A DNA stretch of 64,000 bases from contig NC_056005.1 in NCBI RefSeq assembly GCF_018446385.1, positions 45,575,461-45,639,460 on the forward strand, read 5' to 3'. Both the position numbers and the translations under genes were made by a program. The notes under the pieces were generated by a model. That model saw only the letters and a program-made list of their open reading frames with translations, made no database searches and was not told where the DNA came from. The DNA is from Zingiber officinale. Taxonomy: Eukaryota > Streptophyta > Magnoliopsida > Zingiberales > Zingiberaceae. Within the stretch, counting starts at the first letter, position 1; every line of letters begins with the position of its first letter. Of this stretch, positions 37,301 to 48,560 are shown piece after piece.

Positions 37301-37404
37301 CCGATTAAATCACAGAAAATTTCTAAAAATTCCTAAAAAATCCCATAAGATTATTTGTCTAATAACCTTGTTATTTAATTATTATTTGGGCACCGTATTT
37401 TACA
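34340..37404 (-). repeat. LTR copy 3 of triple-LTR element
   Basis: 5' LTR on the element's own strand. It ends TATTTTACA next to the target duplication TGCTC. Frames at 36692-37155 are the counterparts of those in copy 1. Confidence 0.93.
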
Positions 37405-37409
37405 TGCTC

Positions 37410-38952
37410 TCACAAAAAGGTTTGAGAATATGGGAGCTAGCTCAAGTATGGTCAATGCTATTGTTTCTTCTTGTGAAATATGTGGAAGTTCTGAACATAC
37501 AAATGACTCATGTCTATTGGGAGCTATAACTGCACAAATTAATCAATTGGAAGAGTGTGATGCAATCATGGGGTTCAATCAAAAGCACAACAACCCATAC
37601 TCGAGTACCTATAACCCTGGATGGAAGAGTCATCCTAATTTCTCTTACAAAAATAACCAAGATTAAGGACCATCTATGGGGGCAAGACCTAATTTTCAAT
37701 TTGGGCAACAGAATTTTCAACAACAATAATCTTCTCAGGGCTTTTCTATGTCTAAAATTGAAAAGATGTTTGAAGAAATTATCTCCAATTAGAATGAAAT
37801 GAAACAAGATATTTTAAGCTTACTCAGAGAATGGATAGTTCTAATAAGCATCAAAAGATTCTGGATAGTTAGATTGCCCAACTAGCTTCCTCATCTTCTA
37901 GAGCACCAAGACAACTACCTGGCAAGCCTGATGTCAATTCTGTGGAGCACTGCAATAGAATTGAGCTTAGGAGCGGACAGACCTTGGGAGATTCCCAAGT
38001 GACTGCTCTAAAAGGGATGCACACTGAAGAAGAGCTCTCTTCTCCAACACAAAATCAGATTCAAGATAATGAGAAGAGTACCACTAAGGTTGAAGAGACT
38101 CTTCCACTTAACCATCAAGGTATAACAATCCCTTTTCCTCAAAGACTTATTATGTTAAAGAAGGATGAAGAGTTTGACAAATTCTTGGAGAAGGTGAAAG
38201 AAATATGTGTTGAAGTACCACTTATTGATGCAATTCTTCAAATGACCAAGTTTTCCAAATTCTTGAAGGACATCATGTCGAACAAAAGAAGGATAGGAGA
38301 CATAGAGATCATTGCACTTACAGAGGAATGCAGTGCTCTTTTGGAAAAGAACACTTCTCCAAAGTTGAAAGATCCTGGAAGCTTCTATATTCCTTGCAAT
38401 ATAGGAACTGAATTTATTGAGAAAGCTTTTTGTAATTTGGGGGCAAGTGTTAGCCTCATTCCTTACTCTATTTGTAATAAATTAGGTCTCAAAGACTTTA
38501 AACTTACTACTATGGTACTGCAACTTGCTGATCACTCCTGCAGGTACCCTATGAGTATTGTTGAAGATATACCGGTAGAGGTAGGTGGGAGTATAATTCC
38601 CACAGATTTTGTTGTGTTATACATGGAGGATTACCCAAAAACCCCTATCATATTGGGAAGATCATTCCTTGCTACAGCTGGAGCTATCATAGATGTTAAA
38701 AATCATAAACTTTCTTTGGTAATTGGTAAGGAACAGTTGTAATATGATTTATTTAATGCCTCTAACCATGTCTCTTCTCTTTTGAATGCTTGTAGCAAGG
38801 CAAGCATTTACAAACTTGAGGAATGGAATTTCCATCCTCATGGGAGGCCACCAAATGAAGAAAATATTGTGGTGGAAGATGTTGGGAGAAGACCTCCCAA
38901 CAAAAATGACAAATATGTCTGCCCTTTGAGGGCAAGGAAAAGAGAAGAGTGA
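37410..38952 (+). pseudogene. Gag end and protease domain of Athila-type element
   Basis: The frame resumes after the nested element with RFENMGASSS and a zinc knuckle CEICGSSEHTNDSC (about 37469-37510). A Gln/Asn-rich stretch with a stop at 37664-37666 and a frameshift follow. From 37942 the frame gives NRIELRSGQTLG, then an aspartic-protease domain: FCNLGASVSLIP (about 38432), where the family has Asp-Leu-Gly and the catalytic Asp is Asn, and IILGRSFLATAGA (about 38649). A TAA at 38740-38742 is followed in frame by about 70 more residues to TGA at 38950-38952. RT would be expected next and is absent. Protease is inactive on this reading. Confidence 0.88.
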
Positions 38953-39184
38953 TTAAGATTGGTCGAGCTAAAGACCCTAAACAAGCACTTCTTGGGAGGC
39001 AACCCAAGGGTGTTAGTGCATTTTATGTTTCTATTTTTCATTATAGTGTCTTTACTTTGTTTTTTTGCTTTTGGTTTTCAGGTTGAAATTTTGCTTCCAT
39101 GAGCTGGCCATGATCGTTTCATGGGCATGAAGGTATTGGAAAAAAAAAATAGAGAAAAACCATCTTTTGGAGCAAAACAGAGCA
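38953..39184 (+). other. Junction where pol is missing in Athila-type element
   Basis: Starts GGTCGAGCTAAAG and GGAGGCAACCCAAGG, then T-rich sequence. No RT, RNase H or integrase motif in any frame. This is where about 2.5-3 kb of pol would be expected. Confidence 0.65.
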
Positions 39185-39640
39185 TGGCGGTGTGCTGTAC
39201 ACGACCAGGCATATGCTGCAGAAAAGGGAGATGCTTGGGTCGTGTCTACATAACACGACCTTGTAGAGTCTCCAGAGAAGAAAAGGTGCTCGGTCGTGTC
39301 TCACACACGACCGTGTGAAGAATCCAGAGAAGAAAAGGTGTTCGGCCGTGTCTCACACACGGTTGTGTGAAGAAACAAGTATAGAAGCATGCGCTGGCCG
39401 TGTCACAGACACGACCATGTGCTGATTCCAGTAAAGGAGAATGGTGGGGTCGTGTCCTATACACGACCGTGCAAGGATAGCTGAGGAGAAGAAGGTTATG
39501 GTCGTGCCAATTGGCACGACCGTGTGAGCTAACCTGAGAGGGAGAAGGGAGGGGTCGTGTAGATCTAGACGACCCATGTGGAGAAAACTATTCAGGTCGT
39601 GTCTCCTATACATGACCAGATTCAAGCCGTGCCCACCACA
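39185..39640 (+). repeat. 52-bp dyad array inside the Athila element body
   Basis: Units of GGTCGTGT...ACACGACC occur at about 39189, 39238, 39291, 39343, 39394, 39447, 39500, 39553 and 39595, mostly with the same period of about 52 as the LTR array, but with GTCGTG more often than GCCGTG. Open frames on both strands here (39119-39643) are by-products of the repeat. Confidence 0.88.
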
Positions 39641-39866
39641 CACCCCCTCATCTCAACACCCTCTTCTCTCCAAAACTCCTTTCTTCTTCAACCTTTTCTC
39701 CAAATATTCTCATATCTAGGTCTAAAACTCTTTCTTTTCCACAAACTTCATCTAGATCTAGATTCCTAGACTCAAGATCTCCACTTTTATAACCCTAAGA
39801 TCTATTTCTTCAAGATCTAGCTTCGTCAATCACAAACAGTACCCTTCCCCACTCAAACTTAACAAT

Positions 39867-41375
39867 ATGTCCAACCTTCTAAAGAGACTTCGCAAGGGGG
39901 GTGGTGGATCTAGTGGGGACAAAGGGAAGGAGCCAGCCAAAGACAAAGGGAAACAACCGGTGAAAGACAAAGGAAAGAGGACCTCACGCGACGAAGGTAA
40001 TGACAATGAATTCAATATCGTGTTTAGAAATGATGATCAAATAACTAGATTTGCAATTCTTATCAATAGAAGGATCGTGTGTACTAGGTATATGGACTCA
40101 ACGATTTTAGATATGATGGGAATTAGAGATGATATCGATTTGGATGATTAGGTTCTTGGATTGGAGTGATATTTTGTACACAAATCTACCTACTTATCCT
40201 CGCCTTGTTTTGGAGTTTCTAAGTTCACTAGATGCCCATTTTGCCAATGAATATGATTATGTTGGCAAGATAACTTTTAGATTAATGAGTCAAGAATTTC
40301 AATGGACATTTAGTGACTTTAACACTTATTTTGGATTGTCTTTTGGTAGCTCTCGAAGGTTTGACTCTAGGTTTAATTGGAATAATTTTTGGAGTTCGAT
40401 CACCGGATTAGATCAACGCTATGGGCCCTCTAGAGCCAAGGCTTCTCACATGCAAAACCCTGTTTTTAGATACCTACATCGAGTCATGAGCAAAACTATT
40501 TTTGGTAGAGGGGAAAGTGATGGAGTCATCAAGAAAGTAGAACTTTATTCTCTATGGGCTATGTTACATAAGGTTGATTTTGATTCTGGTTTTCATTCTT
40601 TACAAACCTTAGTGAGAACTGCGAGGGCATCCTCGGGATCAATAGTACTTGGTGGTTTGATTACTCAAATAGCCATTAACTTGGAACTTGATTTAGATGG
40701 GTTGGAAGTTATTCATGGCAATGATATGATCGACATGGATACATGTCTTGCTATGAAAATAATTTGTTGGGATGAAAATAGTTTTGCATTCCAAGGTCGA
40801 ATGGTTTTCCTTTACCTCTTCCTTGTCCTGATCGAACTTCAGTTCACAACTCAGCTAATTGGATAATCACTGATTTAGACCCCGAGAATGTTCCTTCCAT
40901 ATCTGGAGATATAGAGCCACACATTGAACTCTCGACATCTGGACACCCGCATCCCTCCGAACATCTGGATCCTGCTAGGCATTCTTTTGCCTATAGTACG
41001 GGTCCCTCCAGATTTGACTTCTTAGATTTTTGTGCATCTCTAGAATCACTTCATGAGAAGAAAAATTCCCAACGAGAAATGTTGGAAGGCCACTTCTCTT
41101 TATCAAATAACCAGTTTATAGAGGTACAAAATCACTTTCAGTTCATGAGGAATTTTCAAGGTCAAGTGGCTGAATTTGTCCAGGATTATGATACGGATCA
41201 AGTTAGAATGAGAGATTTCATGCAGAGCATGAGTGTCACTAGCCAACAAGTTGATGCCTTGTTTGAGTATCATATAATCTTGAGCGAAACTCCAGGTTTT
41301 CCTAGTTTTCCCATTGGCCAACCACGTCATAGGCCTCCTTTCCCTCGTCCTACTCCACCTCCTCCACCATATTGA
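39867..41375 (+). pseudogene. ATHILA-type ORF downstream of pol position, frameshifted
   Basis: The first frame (39867-40151) starts MSNLLKRLRKGG, has a Lys/Asp/Gly-rich repeat (KDKGK) and ends after RYMDSTILDMMGI. After a shift near 40140 the main frame (to 40866) gives YPRLVLEFLSSL, then FNTYFGL, a Trp-rich middle and GGLITQIAINLELDL with MDTCLAMKI, resembling the Arabidopsis retrotransposon ORF-1 (ATHILA) family. A second shift near 40805 leads to the last frame, ending at 41375 with a Pro-rich tail (PPFPRPTPPPPPY). Its biochemical role is unknown; it lies where Athila elements carry their extra, sometimes called env-like, protein. No signal peptide or membrane segment is evident. Confidence 0.8.
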
Positions 41376-42466
41376 TTTCACCGGGACGATGAAAAGTTTA
41401 AGTCCGGGGGGGTGGTGTCGAACTTGTGATTTTTCTTTTTGCATTCTAGTTTTCAATTTTTGCTTGTTTTCTGCATGCTTAGTTTTTGTTTTGCATTTGT
41501 TCTTGCTTTGATTGCTTGATTTTTTTTTATAGTCACTTGACTATCTTTTGAAAATCTTGTGGCATATATCTTGAGAACATCAAAACTTCACTTATATGCT
41601 TTCTTGTCTTCAAGTTTAAATGTTAGCACGTTCATTATCTAGATTCATGATGTTTTAAATGATGCTAGTAGTATGCTTAATGAACCACTTTTCTCTATCT
41701 TGGGTAGAATGACATAAGCTAAGTATCTTATGGAGATGAGTTTTAGTTTTGGCTTGACCTTAAGGATCTTACCTTCACTTCACTATACTTGAGCTTGAAT
41801 GGTTGACATCATTGAAATAGTCATGATTCATCTTGTTTATTTAGTACTTGGTTTCCATGGTGATTTCTCAAACTTTATTTTGGTTACTGGATGAGGTTCA
41901 GGTCATGTAAGCTCATTTGGAAAAATCAAGATATCCCAACATTTGTGCTAAAAGTACATTTGTAAATAAGTTTTGCACAATGCAAATACTTATGAAAAAA
42001 AAGTGAAAAAAATAGAAAAAAAAAGTGAATAAGGGATATAAAAAATAGTTGTTGTGAGTGGAATCTAGCAAGTCACCCCTTTGAGACCGAGTTAGGTTAC
42101 TGAGGAAATGACTGCTTAGCTTCTCTTGAGATTGAGCACGCCTTTGAGACCTTGGGTTGATTGAGAAATATGAACCAAGTGTTTGGCAAGTAAGTGTCTA
42201 TCACTGGTTACTTGTTTATCACCGGAAATATTAGGAATTCAAATTTGATGACGACTTGACTAGGACATAGATTGAAACTTGAAGAGTTTTGAGTTACCTT
42301 GCACTGTGCACAAGAGACTTATGCTTGAGCCATACTTATCTTGTTTCCATGATCATGCTTGTTAATGAAACTTTTTGATAGAGTTAGGAGAATGCATTAG
42401 GGATATGAGAGCATTGTAAAACATGTAAGCTTAGATTGCAGCATTTTGCTTGAGGACATGCAAAGG
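41376..42466 (+). other. 3' non-coding region of Athila-type element
   Basis: 1.1 kb without a coding frame. It has a second purine tract, TTTAAGTCCGGGGGGG (41397-41412), very like the real one 1.07 kb later, and an A-rich run at about 41994-42030. Confidence 0.7.
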
Positions 42467-42467
42467 T

Positions 42468-42480
42468 TTAAGTCTGGGGG
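42468..42480 (+). other. Polypurine tract of Athila-type element
   Basis: TTTAAGTCTGGGGG directly precedes the 3' LTR start TGTAATG. Confidence 0.8.
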
Positions 42481-44227
42481 TGTAATGTACATAGATTATA
42501 TACACCTTTTATGCATGTTTGGACGCACATTCACATACTTTGCACATGCTTTGTCTACGTATTTTCGTACTTTCATCTTTCCTTTTAGCATATTTACTCT
42601 TTTGGTTCGGAGATATGCTTTTCTGCATTTTCTGTACATAGGAGTCAAATTTGATGAAGGATTCATGTTCGAGGTCAAATCTGTAAGCGAAGCTAGAGAG
42701 GAAGGCGTCATTCCTTAACCTCACACGGCCCTACCATGGGGGGTTGCCTAGGCCATGTGATGATCCTTGGCCGTGTGGTTGTAGCAGATGAGGAAATTGC
42801 CACGGCCTTGTGAACCTCACACGACCATGCCAAGATTTGAAGCCAAATGGAGCCAGGCCGTGTACATCACACGACCATATAAGATTTCCAGAGACCAGGG
42901 AAGCCCTGGCCGTGTACACCACACAGACCGTGTAGGGTTTCCAATGAGCAAGAGGGCTCTGGTCGTGTACACCACACGGCCGTGCTAGGTTACCAGAACT
43001 GGAGGCAGTGCAGGCCGTGTAGATCTACACGGTCGTGCAAGGATGGCAGAGGTAGAGCATGTCATGGCCATGTGCACCACACGGTCGTGTGAGATAGGCA
43101 GAGAAGGGAGTGAACCAGACCGTGTCCCACACACGGCCAGGTCTTGGGGCTGTGTGGGGCCCGAATTTCCCCCTCTATATAATGGGTTCTTCCTCATTTG
43201 AAAGGGGATCTTCTCCCTTTTGGGGGAAAGAAGATTTAGGGCGTTCCTTACCATTCTTGGAGGTATTTCCGGCGATCTAAGGGCGGATCTTCACCGAATC
43301 GACTCCGGGAAAGCAAGAATTGGATCCGAAGACGTTCTTCTTTGTAGATAAGTTTTATTTCTCTCTTTTCTTGGATTTGAGGGGATCATGAATGCTTGTA
43401 ATCTTCTTTTATTCGGGTTTCTTTCCTTGTTTTATGGAGTAAATTTCTTGTTCTAGGATGGAGGGAGTAATTGTAAGGATGATTTGATGTAAAACTCTTG
43501 TGGATGTGCCAATTTCCTATTTCTATGATTTTGCCCTGTTTGTATTTATTCTATCTTGTATGGATTGTTGTGATTAGGGCTTAATTACCATGCTTGATTG
43601 GATGTTTCGATATCTTGTGGATCTTGTAGAGATTATATTTCATTCAATTTTCTGAGGGACGTTCGTGACAGGAACATGCCCGTGTAAGGACGTTTGAGGA
43701 ATAATCTTGAGGGTGAAATAGGATAATTCGAGGAGGTTGGATAGATTGTGAGCATTAATCTTTATATCTTGATGTGATTGATGAGTGATGAATTCGTATG
43801 TTGATTATCCGAGGGACGCACGTGACAGGCAAGCCCGTGCAAGGACAACATAGGTTCATTCCTAATTGATCACATTTAGGTATAGATTTCAATCCTAGGC
43901 CGGTTGTCTATTGCAAGAGAGAACCGGTAACCTTCTACAAATGATGGAAAATTGAGGAATAAGATTTGGTAGATCATTTACATGAAACAATCCTTACAAA
44001 GAAACCAAAACTCCTAGAGCATTCCTTTTATCGTCGCCCTTACTCTTGTTTCTTATTCTTTCATTTCTTGTTTACATTTCATAGTCATATTTAGCTTTTG
44101 AAAACCAATTGAATAGTTGTTTGGCTAATTCACATTGAGACATCTTTAGTGCTTATTCCAGTCCTTGTGAATACGATATCTTTTATTATTACTTACGACA
44201 TTTCCGTACACTTGCGAAACTTCAACA
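42481..44227 (+). repeat. 3' LTR of Athila-type element
   Basis: Matches 23329-25071 throughout, including the 52-bp array (about 42718-43160), TATATAA (43176-43182) and terminal TTCAACA. The flanking TGCAC is the right target copy. Frames at 42446-43254 are array frames. Confidence 0.92.
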
Positions 44228-44292
44228 TGCACGACATTGCATTCTTTGCATTGTGTTATCTGTGGCCTTATGCATTTTTTTTCCCTCCTCAG

Positions 44293-45565
44293 GAAGAAAC
44301 AAAGGTTGGTGAGTCGGGTGAGGGTTCGTCTCGGTTATAGTCCCACCCTCAACCTCCCACTAATCAGCATTTTCCGAATGCTGCCTTGTAGCAAGCTTTT
44401 AACTGAAACACCTTCAATCTGATCCCTCCTCGGTCCTTCGATCGTAAATTTTATCATGATTCCTACTTTGAAGTGTTTTCCCTAATCAAATATTACCAAC
44501 TTTCTTCCATTGTCTACTGTGAAAGAAATGTCAATCCCGGGCTTGTATCCGAGTTCTATAATAACTTGCATACATCGGATGGAGTTCTTTATCATACTCG
44601 TGTCGCCAAGCGTAGCTTGGATTTTTCTTATCAAATTCTTCAACAGTTTTTGGGGTGTCGACCGTCGACGAATGAGTTCATGTTTTACCCTACCCTACCT
44701 GATCTCTTGCCTCCGCCATTCGAGCATATCACCATTGATTCCATGCATCAGAGTCTTTTTGGCCGTCCCCGTCTAGATGATCCAAATGTGCATATCACCA
44801 CTTTCTCCTCCCTTGAATTATTTGCCAGGGACAATGCCTTATTCAAAATAGTTATTAACTATCTTTTGCCTATTGTCTCCCGTGCCTTAGCCCTCCTCAG
44901 TCCCTCTCACATGTTTTTATTGTATGCCATGCGACACCGCCTTAATGTCAACATTGCTTTGAACATCTTTCATTGCTTCATCCATTTCACTCAGCCTGTG
45001 TAGCAAATAGTTCATATGCCTTTTGGCAACATCATTACTGACTGGTTAGAGTCCATGCATATAGATGTATCCTGAGGGAAGCTAGAGCATATGACAGTTT
45101 CATATTCCCGAATCTCTACACGACCCTTCACTATGACTGGCATTGAGGCTGGGTCGGATGACATATGATGGATTGACCGGCGTGCCCTTGGTAAGGGATT
45201 GTGAGATCGACATCGGGGCAGGACAGGCGGCAACTCCGGAGGTTGCTGATCCTAAGGCAGATGTTGGGGCACCTGCTTCTCCAGGTCCTATTGTGGTTGC
45301 TCAGATTTAGATACTTGAGGAGACCATAGACACTCGCTTTGAGGAGCTATCCATGGCTATTGCTGAGATGCATGCCGAGGTTGCCACTTTGCGGATGAGC
45401 GTTGAGTCTCTGACCGAGCTAGTGCGATCTTGGATATCAGGTCACTCTCCTTCACCTCCCCCTCCAGCAAGTGATGTGCCACCTGTTTTTGATGCTTCTA
45501 AAAGTCCTGCTGATCCTCTTGAGGGCGATAGGATTGAGTTTACTATTTCGTGTTATGACTTATAG
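44293..45565 (+). pseudogene. Env-position extra ORF of element C
   Basis: Longest frame 44473-45003 (176 residues), recognisable from FDRKFYHDSYFEV: CERNVNPGLVSEFYNNL, LQQFLGCRP, and a helical C-terminal part. It resembles the putative plant transposon protein domain found in ORFs after pol in SIRE elements. Stops at about 44389 and 44404 precede it and a TAG ends it at 45003. Downstream sequence still encodes related pieces: IITDWLESM, then after a frameshift the 45353-45565 frame, with a coiled-coil-like MAIAEMHAEVATLRMSVESL and a Pro-rich end. Just before it, TTTTTTTTCCCTCCTCAG (to 44292) looks like a splice acceptor. The N-terminus is not identified. Function unproven in the family; broken here. 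Confidence 0.65.
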
Positions 45566-46053
45566 TTTCCCTTCTTGTATGGATAGTTTTTTTTTTGACT
45601 TTTAGTCTATAGTGTGCCTCTTAGACACTATTTCGTGTGTTGTATCTATGATATGGCTTCTTATTGGACATATGTTTTATGGCACTAGTGTTTTTAGTTC
45701 TATTATCATAGTGTTTGGTTTGCATAATACGTGGGGGGCATACCCTATTGTCTTTTAGTTTAGGGGGAGTACCCCTCAAGTATACTGTGTTTGCTTAATG
45801 CACCCATTGAGGGGGAGTGTTTCTAGTTTCTTTTTAATATTTGGCAAAGGGGGAGATATAAGTTGAAGTTTATACTTAATTAAAATGAAACTCATGCTTA
45901 GTTATATATGTGTTGTTATTACTGCTTATGCTTAATTTAGATGAATTTCATGCATAGTTCATGACAATATGTGGTTTTCTATTACTATTTACCATTTCAT
46001 TATTATTATGGTGTGTTAGAAATTAAACTAAACTTAAATAGATTGTCAAATAT
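45566..46053 (+). other. 3' non-coding region of element C
   Basis: T-rich sequence with repeated GGGGGAG(T/A) runs at about 45764, 45809 and 45849, and no coding frame. Confidence 0.6.
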
Positions 46054-46068
46054 CAAAAAGGGGGAAAT
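46054..46068 (+). other. Polypurine tract of element C
   Basis: CAAAAAGGGGGAAAT directly precedes the TGTTGG of the 3' LTR. Confidence 0.85.
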
Positions 46069-47358
46069 TGTTGGTGCAATCATACCTTTGAAGTTTCAAT
46101 GTATTGACAATTATTTAAGTTTAGGTTAATACGTTGGATCTAACATGTATTGTGAGTTTGCAGAAGAAGTCCTTACAAGTCGGAAGACCGGATGTAAGGC
46201 AAAAGAAGTCTAAGAAGGTCGAGAACCAAATTCTTGGTAAAAGAAGTCCTTACAGGTCAGAAGACCAGATGTAAGGCAAGAGAAGTCCAAGAAGGTTGAG
46301 GACCGAATTCTTGGCAAGAGAAGCCATTGCAGGTCAGAAGGCTAGATGCAAGGCAAGAAAGTCCAGGGTAATAGACCCTCATCTGACACAAGGTATTTAT
46401 TAAAAGAAATATGTATTAATCCACTTGCTATTAATCGGGAAACCAGCAATCGATTGGTATCGATTGAGACACACAGTTGTGAAACAGAGCGTTCCTGGAT
46501 CGATTAACCGATCAATTGGAGAATCTTCTGCGGGAAGCACAGAACACTCCTGGATCGATCAGCTGATCGATTGGAGTAAACCAATCGATCGACCGATTGA
46601 TTGGTGAAGCATTTGTGCAAAGCACAGAACACTCCTGGATCGATCAGCCGATCGATTGGAGGTATCCAATCGATCGACCGATTGATTCACAGAGGTTCTA
46701 TATTTCTACACTGGGGCATAGTGCGTCTGAATCAATTTGTTGATTGATTGATAAATTCAATCGATCGAGAATAATGTCTCAATCGATTGAGGTTCGAACC
46801 AAATGATCTACACCATTGATCTTGACGTGATGGTGCTCAACGGATACTTTTTAATTGATTGAAAGATAAACCCAATCGATTAACAGTGACGATCATGTGA
46901 GAAATGACTATATTTGAAGACATTTTAAAAAAATGGAAAAGATGAAACGAAATCTCTCATTGAAAAATACACTATTCTATTGCTCTCAAGTGCTCAAGAT
47001 ATCTCACGTGCTCAAGATCTCTCAAGTTCTCAAGTTCAAGCTCTCTTCTCCATATTTTCAAGTTGTACTCTGCAAAGAAGAAGGTATTCTAAGTTTGTAA
47101 TCATCCTCTTCTTCTTCCTTGTAGTGGTTGTGATCTTTTTCTTTTGGAAAGAGAGAGAGTTGTAAATCTTGTACGGTTTCTCCACCTCCGGTGTAATTCC
47201 AAGAAGGAGAAGTTTTATAGTGGAAGAGTGACGGTGGTGTGGATCCTTGGACTAGTCACCTCCTTGAGGAGGTGGATACCAAGTAAATACAAGAGTTAGA
47301 ATTGCTTTCAAGTTTCTACTATGCACAATCAAGTCAACAAAGAAAATGAAGTGAGCCA
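46069..47358 (+). repeat. 3' LTR of element C, first part
   Basis: Matches 14028 onward, including the dyad array (units at 46484, 46539 and 46624). It is cut after AGCCA (47354-47358) by element F and completed at 53800-53852, where ACCGGTCCTAACA gives the terminus. Confidence 0.93.
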
Positions 47359-47747
47359 TGTTGGATCGAGACACACTGGAAGGGGGAGGGGTGAATAGCG
47401 CTCGTGGCTTTTACTTATCATTTTCGAAAACGTTCGAGTAAAGCAGTAGAAAATAAAGCACACACAAGAAGACCCAAGTATTTTTACTTGGTTCAGAGCC
47501 TTGGCCGACTCTTACTCCAAGGCCCACAATTGTTGATCGCTTTCGATGGGCAATCAAAATCAATCCGTAAATCTTTTACAATTTTAAAGTACAAGTACTG
47601 AATAAAGAATTATACCGACAGTACAAACAGATGAAGAAAGTCGCCGTCAGTTGTCGGAGTTGTGGAGCGTAGTTGAAGCGTTTAGAGCAGCGTACAAGAG
47701 CACAGGTTGTTCAATTTTTGTTCGTGTTGAAGTTTCTCCCCGAGGCT

Positions 47748-47759
47748 CCTTTTATAGCC
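47748..47759 (-). promoter_or_regulatory. TATA box of element F LTR
   Basis: Plus-strand CCTTTTATAGCC. The counterpart in the right LTR is at about 52805-52816, and the same block is in E. Confidence 0.65.
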
Positions 47760-48269
47760 TCTGTAGGACTGATCCATATCCTCAAAGCTCGGGATCAGGT
47801 TTGACCCGAAGCGGATCAGTCGACCGATACCACGTTCGGTCGATCGATCAGATGGTCTCCTCCTCATCCGATTTGCTCACTCCGCTTCAATCTGGTCAAG
47901 TCCTATTCTTGGTTCGGTCGACTGATCCCAAGGTTCAGTCGATTGATCCCTCGACTGAACCTGGTCTACAATATGGAAATCTGGTCCTTTTGTGTCGCGG
48001 TTCAGTTGATCAATTAGGTCGTTCGGTCGACCGATCATGGCTAAGTCCGACCCTGTAGAAATGTTAGTTTCCTGCAAAATAGATTTAGATAAATAGCAAA
48101 TAAAACAAATAAGTTGACAGCTTTTGGATTGTCCGGTTGTGACTTTAAATTTCCGACCGGAACCCCTAGGTTGAACCGACGCCTACTGATCCCTCCGTGG
48201 GGAACACATCCTCACCTACTCCACTCAGGAGAGCATACCTGTTGCCAGTCCGGTCCTCCAGACCGACTG

Positions 48270-48560
48270 GACTTTCTACCTAGGGTTACTACCCCCTAGG
48301 ACCTAGGGTTATCGCCCCTAGAGTTACCTCCCCCTAGGACCTAAGGTTACCCCCCCCTTAGGATTTCCACCACCTAGGGTTACCACCCCCTAGGACCTAA
48401 GGTTGTCACCGCTTAGGGTTTACTTCCACCTAAGGTTACCACCCACTAGGACCTAAGGTTACCGCCCCTTAGGGTTTTCCACCACTTAGGCTTGGCACCC
48501 CCTAGGACCTAGGGTTGTCACCCCCTAGGGCCTAGGGTTACCACTTCCTAGGGTTTTCCA
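48270..48560. repeat. CCTAGG-rich minisatellite in F LTR
   Basis: About ten imperfect units of the form ACCACCCCCTAGGACCTAGGGTT. Each has one or two CCTAGG palindromes. Repeated at 53430-53660. CCTAGGGTT recalls plant telomere CCCTAAA only loosely. Confidence 0.8.

Larger units (their letters stand above)
26207..37404 (-). mobile_element. Triple-LTR non-autonomous element (LTR-int-LTR-int-LTR)
   Basis: Three 3.06-kb LTRs (26207-29264, 30276-33331 and 34340-37404) alternate with two 1.01-kb internal segments. On the minus strand each internal has a Met-type primer site next to an LTR and a GTGGGGGAGAA polypurine tract before the next. The outer ends are TGTCA and TTTACA. The target duplication TGCTC is perfect (26202-26206 and 37405-37409), and its removal restores the gag frame of the Athila host. 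No gag or pol is present, so it is a large retrotransposon derivative (LARD). The long LTRs and termini resemble Tekay/Del chromoviruses, which is only a guess without pol. Confidence 0.93.
23329..44227 (+). mobile_element. Athila-type Ty3/gypsy element, lacking RT, RNase H and integrase
   Basis: LTRs are at 23329-25071 and 42481-44227, with a TGGCGCCGTTGC-type primer site, gag, a protease domain, no polymerase, an ATHILA-type ORF, and a GGGGG polypurine tract. The flanks are TGCAT (23324-23328) and TGCAC (44228-44232), four of five bases equal, consistent with an aged target duplication. The gag is interrupted by an 11.2-kb nested element. Without it the element is about 9.7 kb. The lack of pol between 38952 and 39867 makes it non-autonomous. 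Confidence 0.9.

Noticed and set aside
44473-45003. Idea that this 176-residue frame is an independent host gene
   Set aside because: It resembles plant transposon-associated proteins, lies between pol and the polypurine tract of element C, and has in-frame stops upstream and related broken sequence downstream.
48270-48560. Interstitial telomere repeat
   Set aside because: The unit is built on CCTAGG with CTAGGGTTACC, not the plant TTTAGGG register, and it is a part of both LTRs of F.
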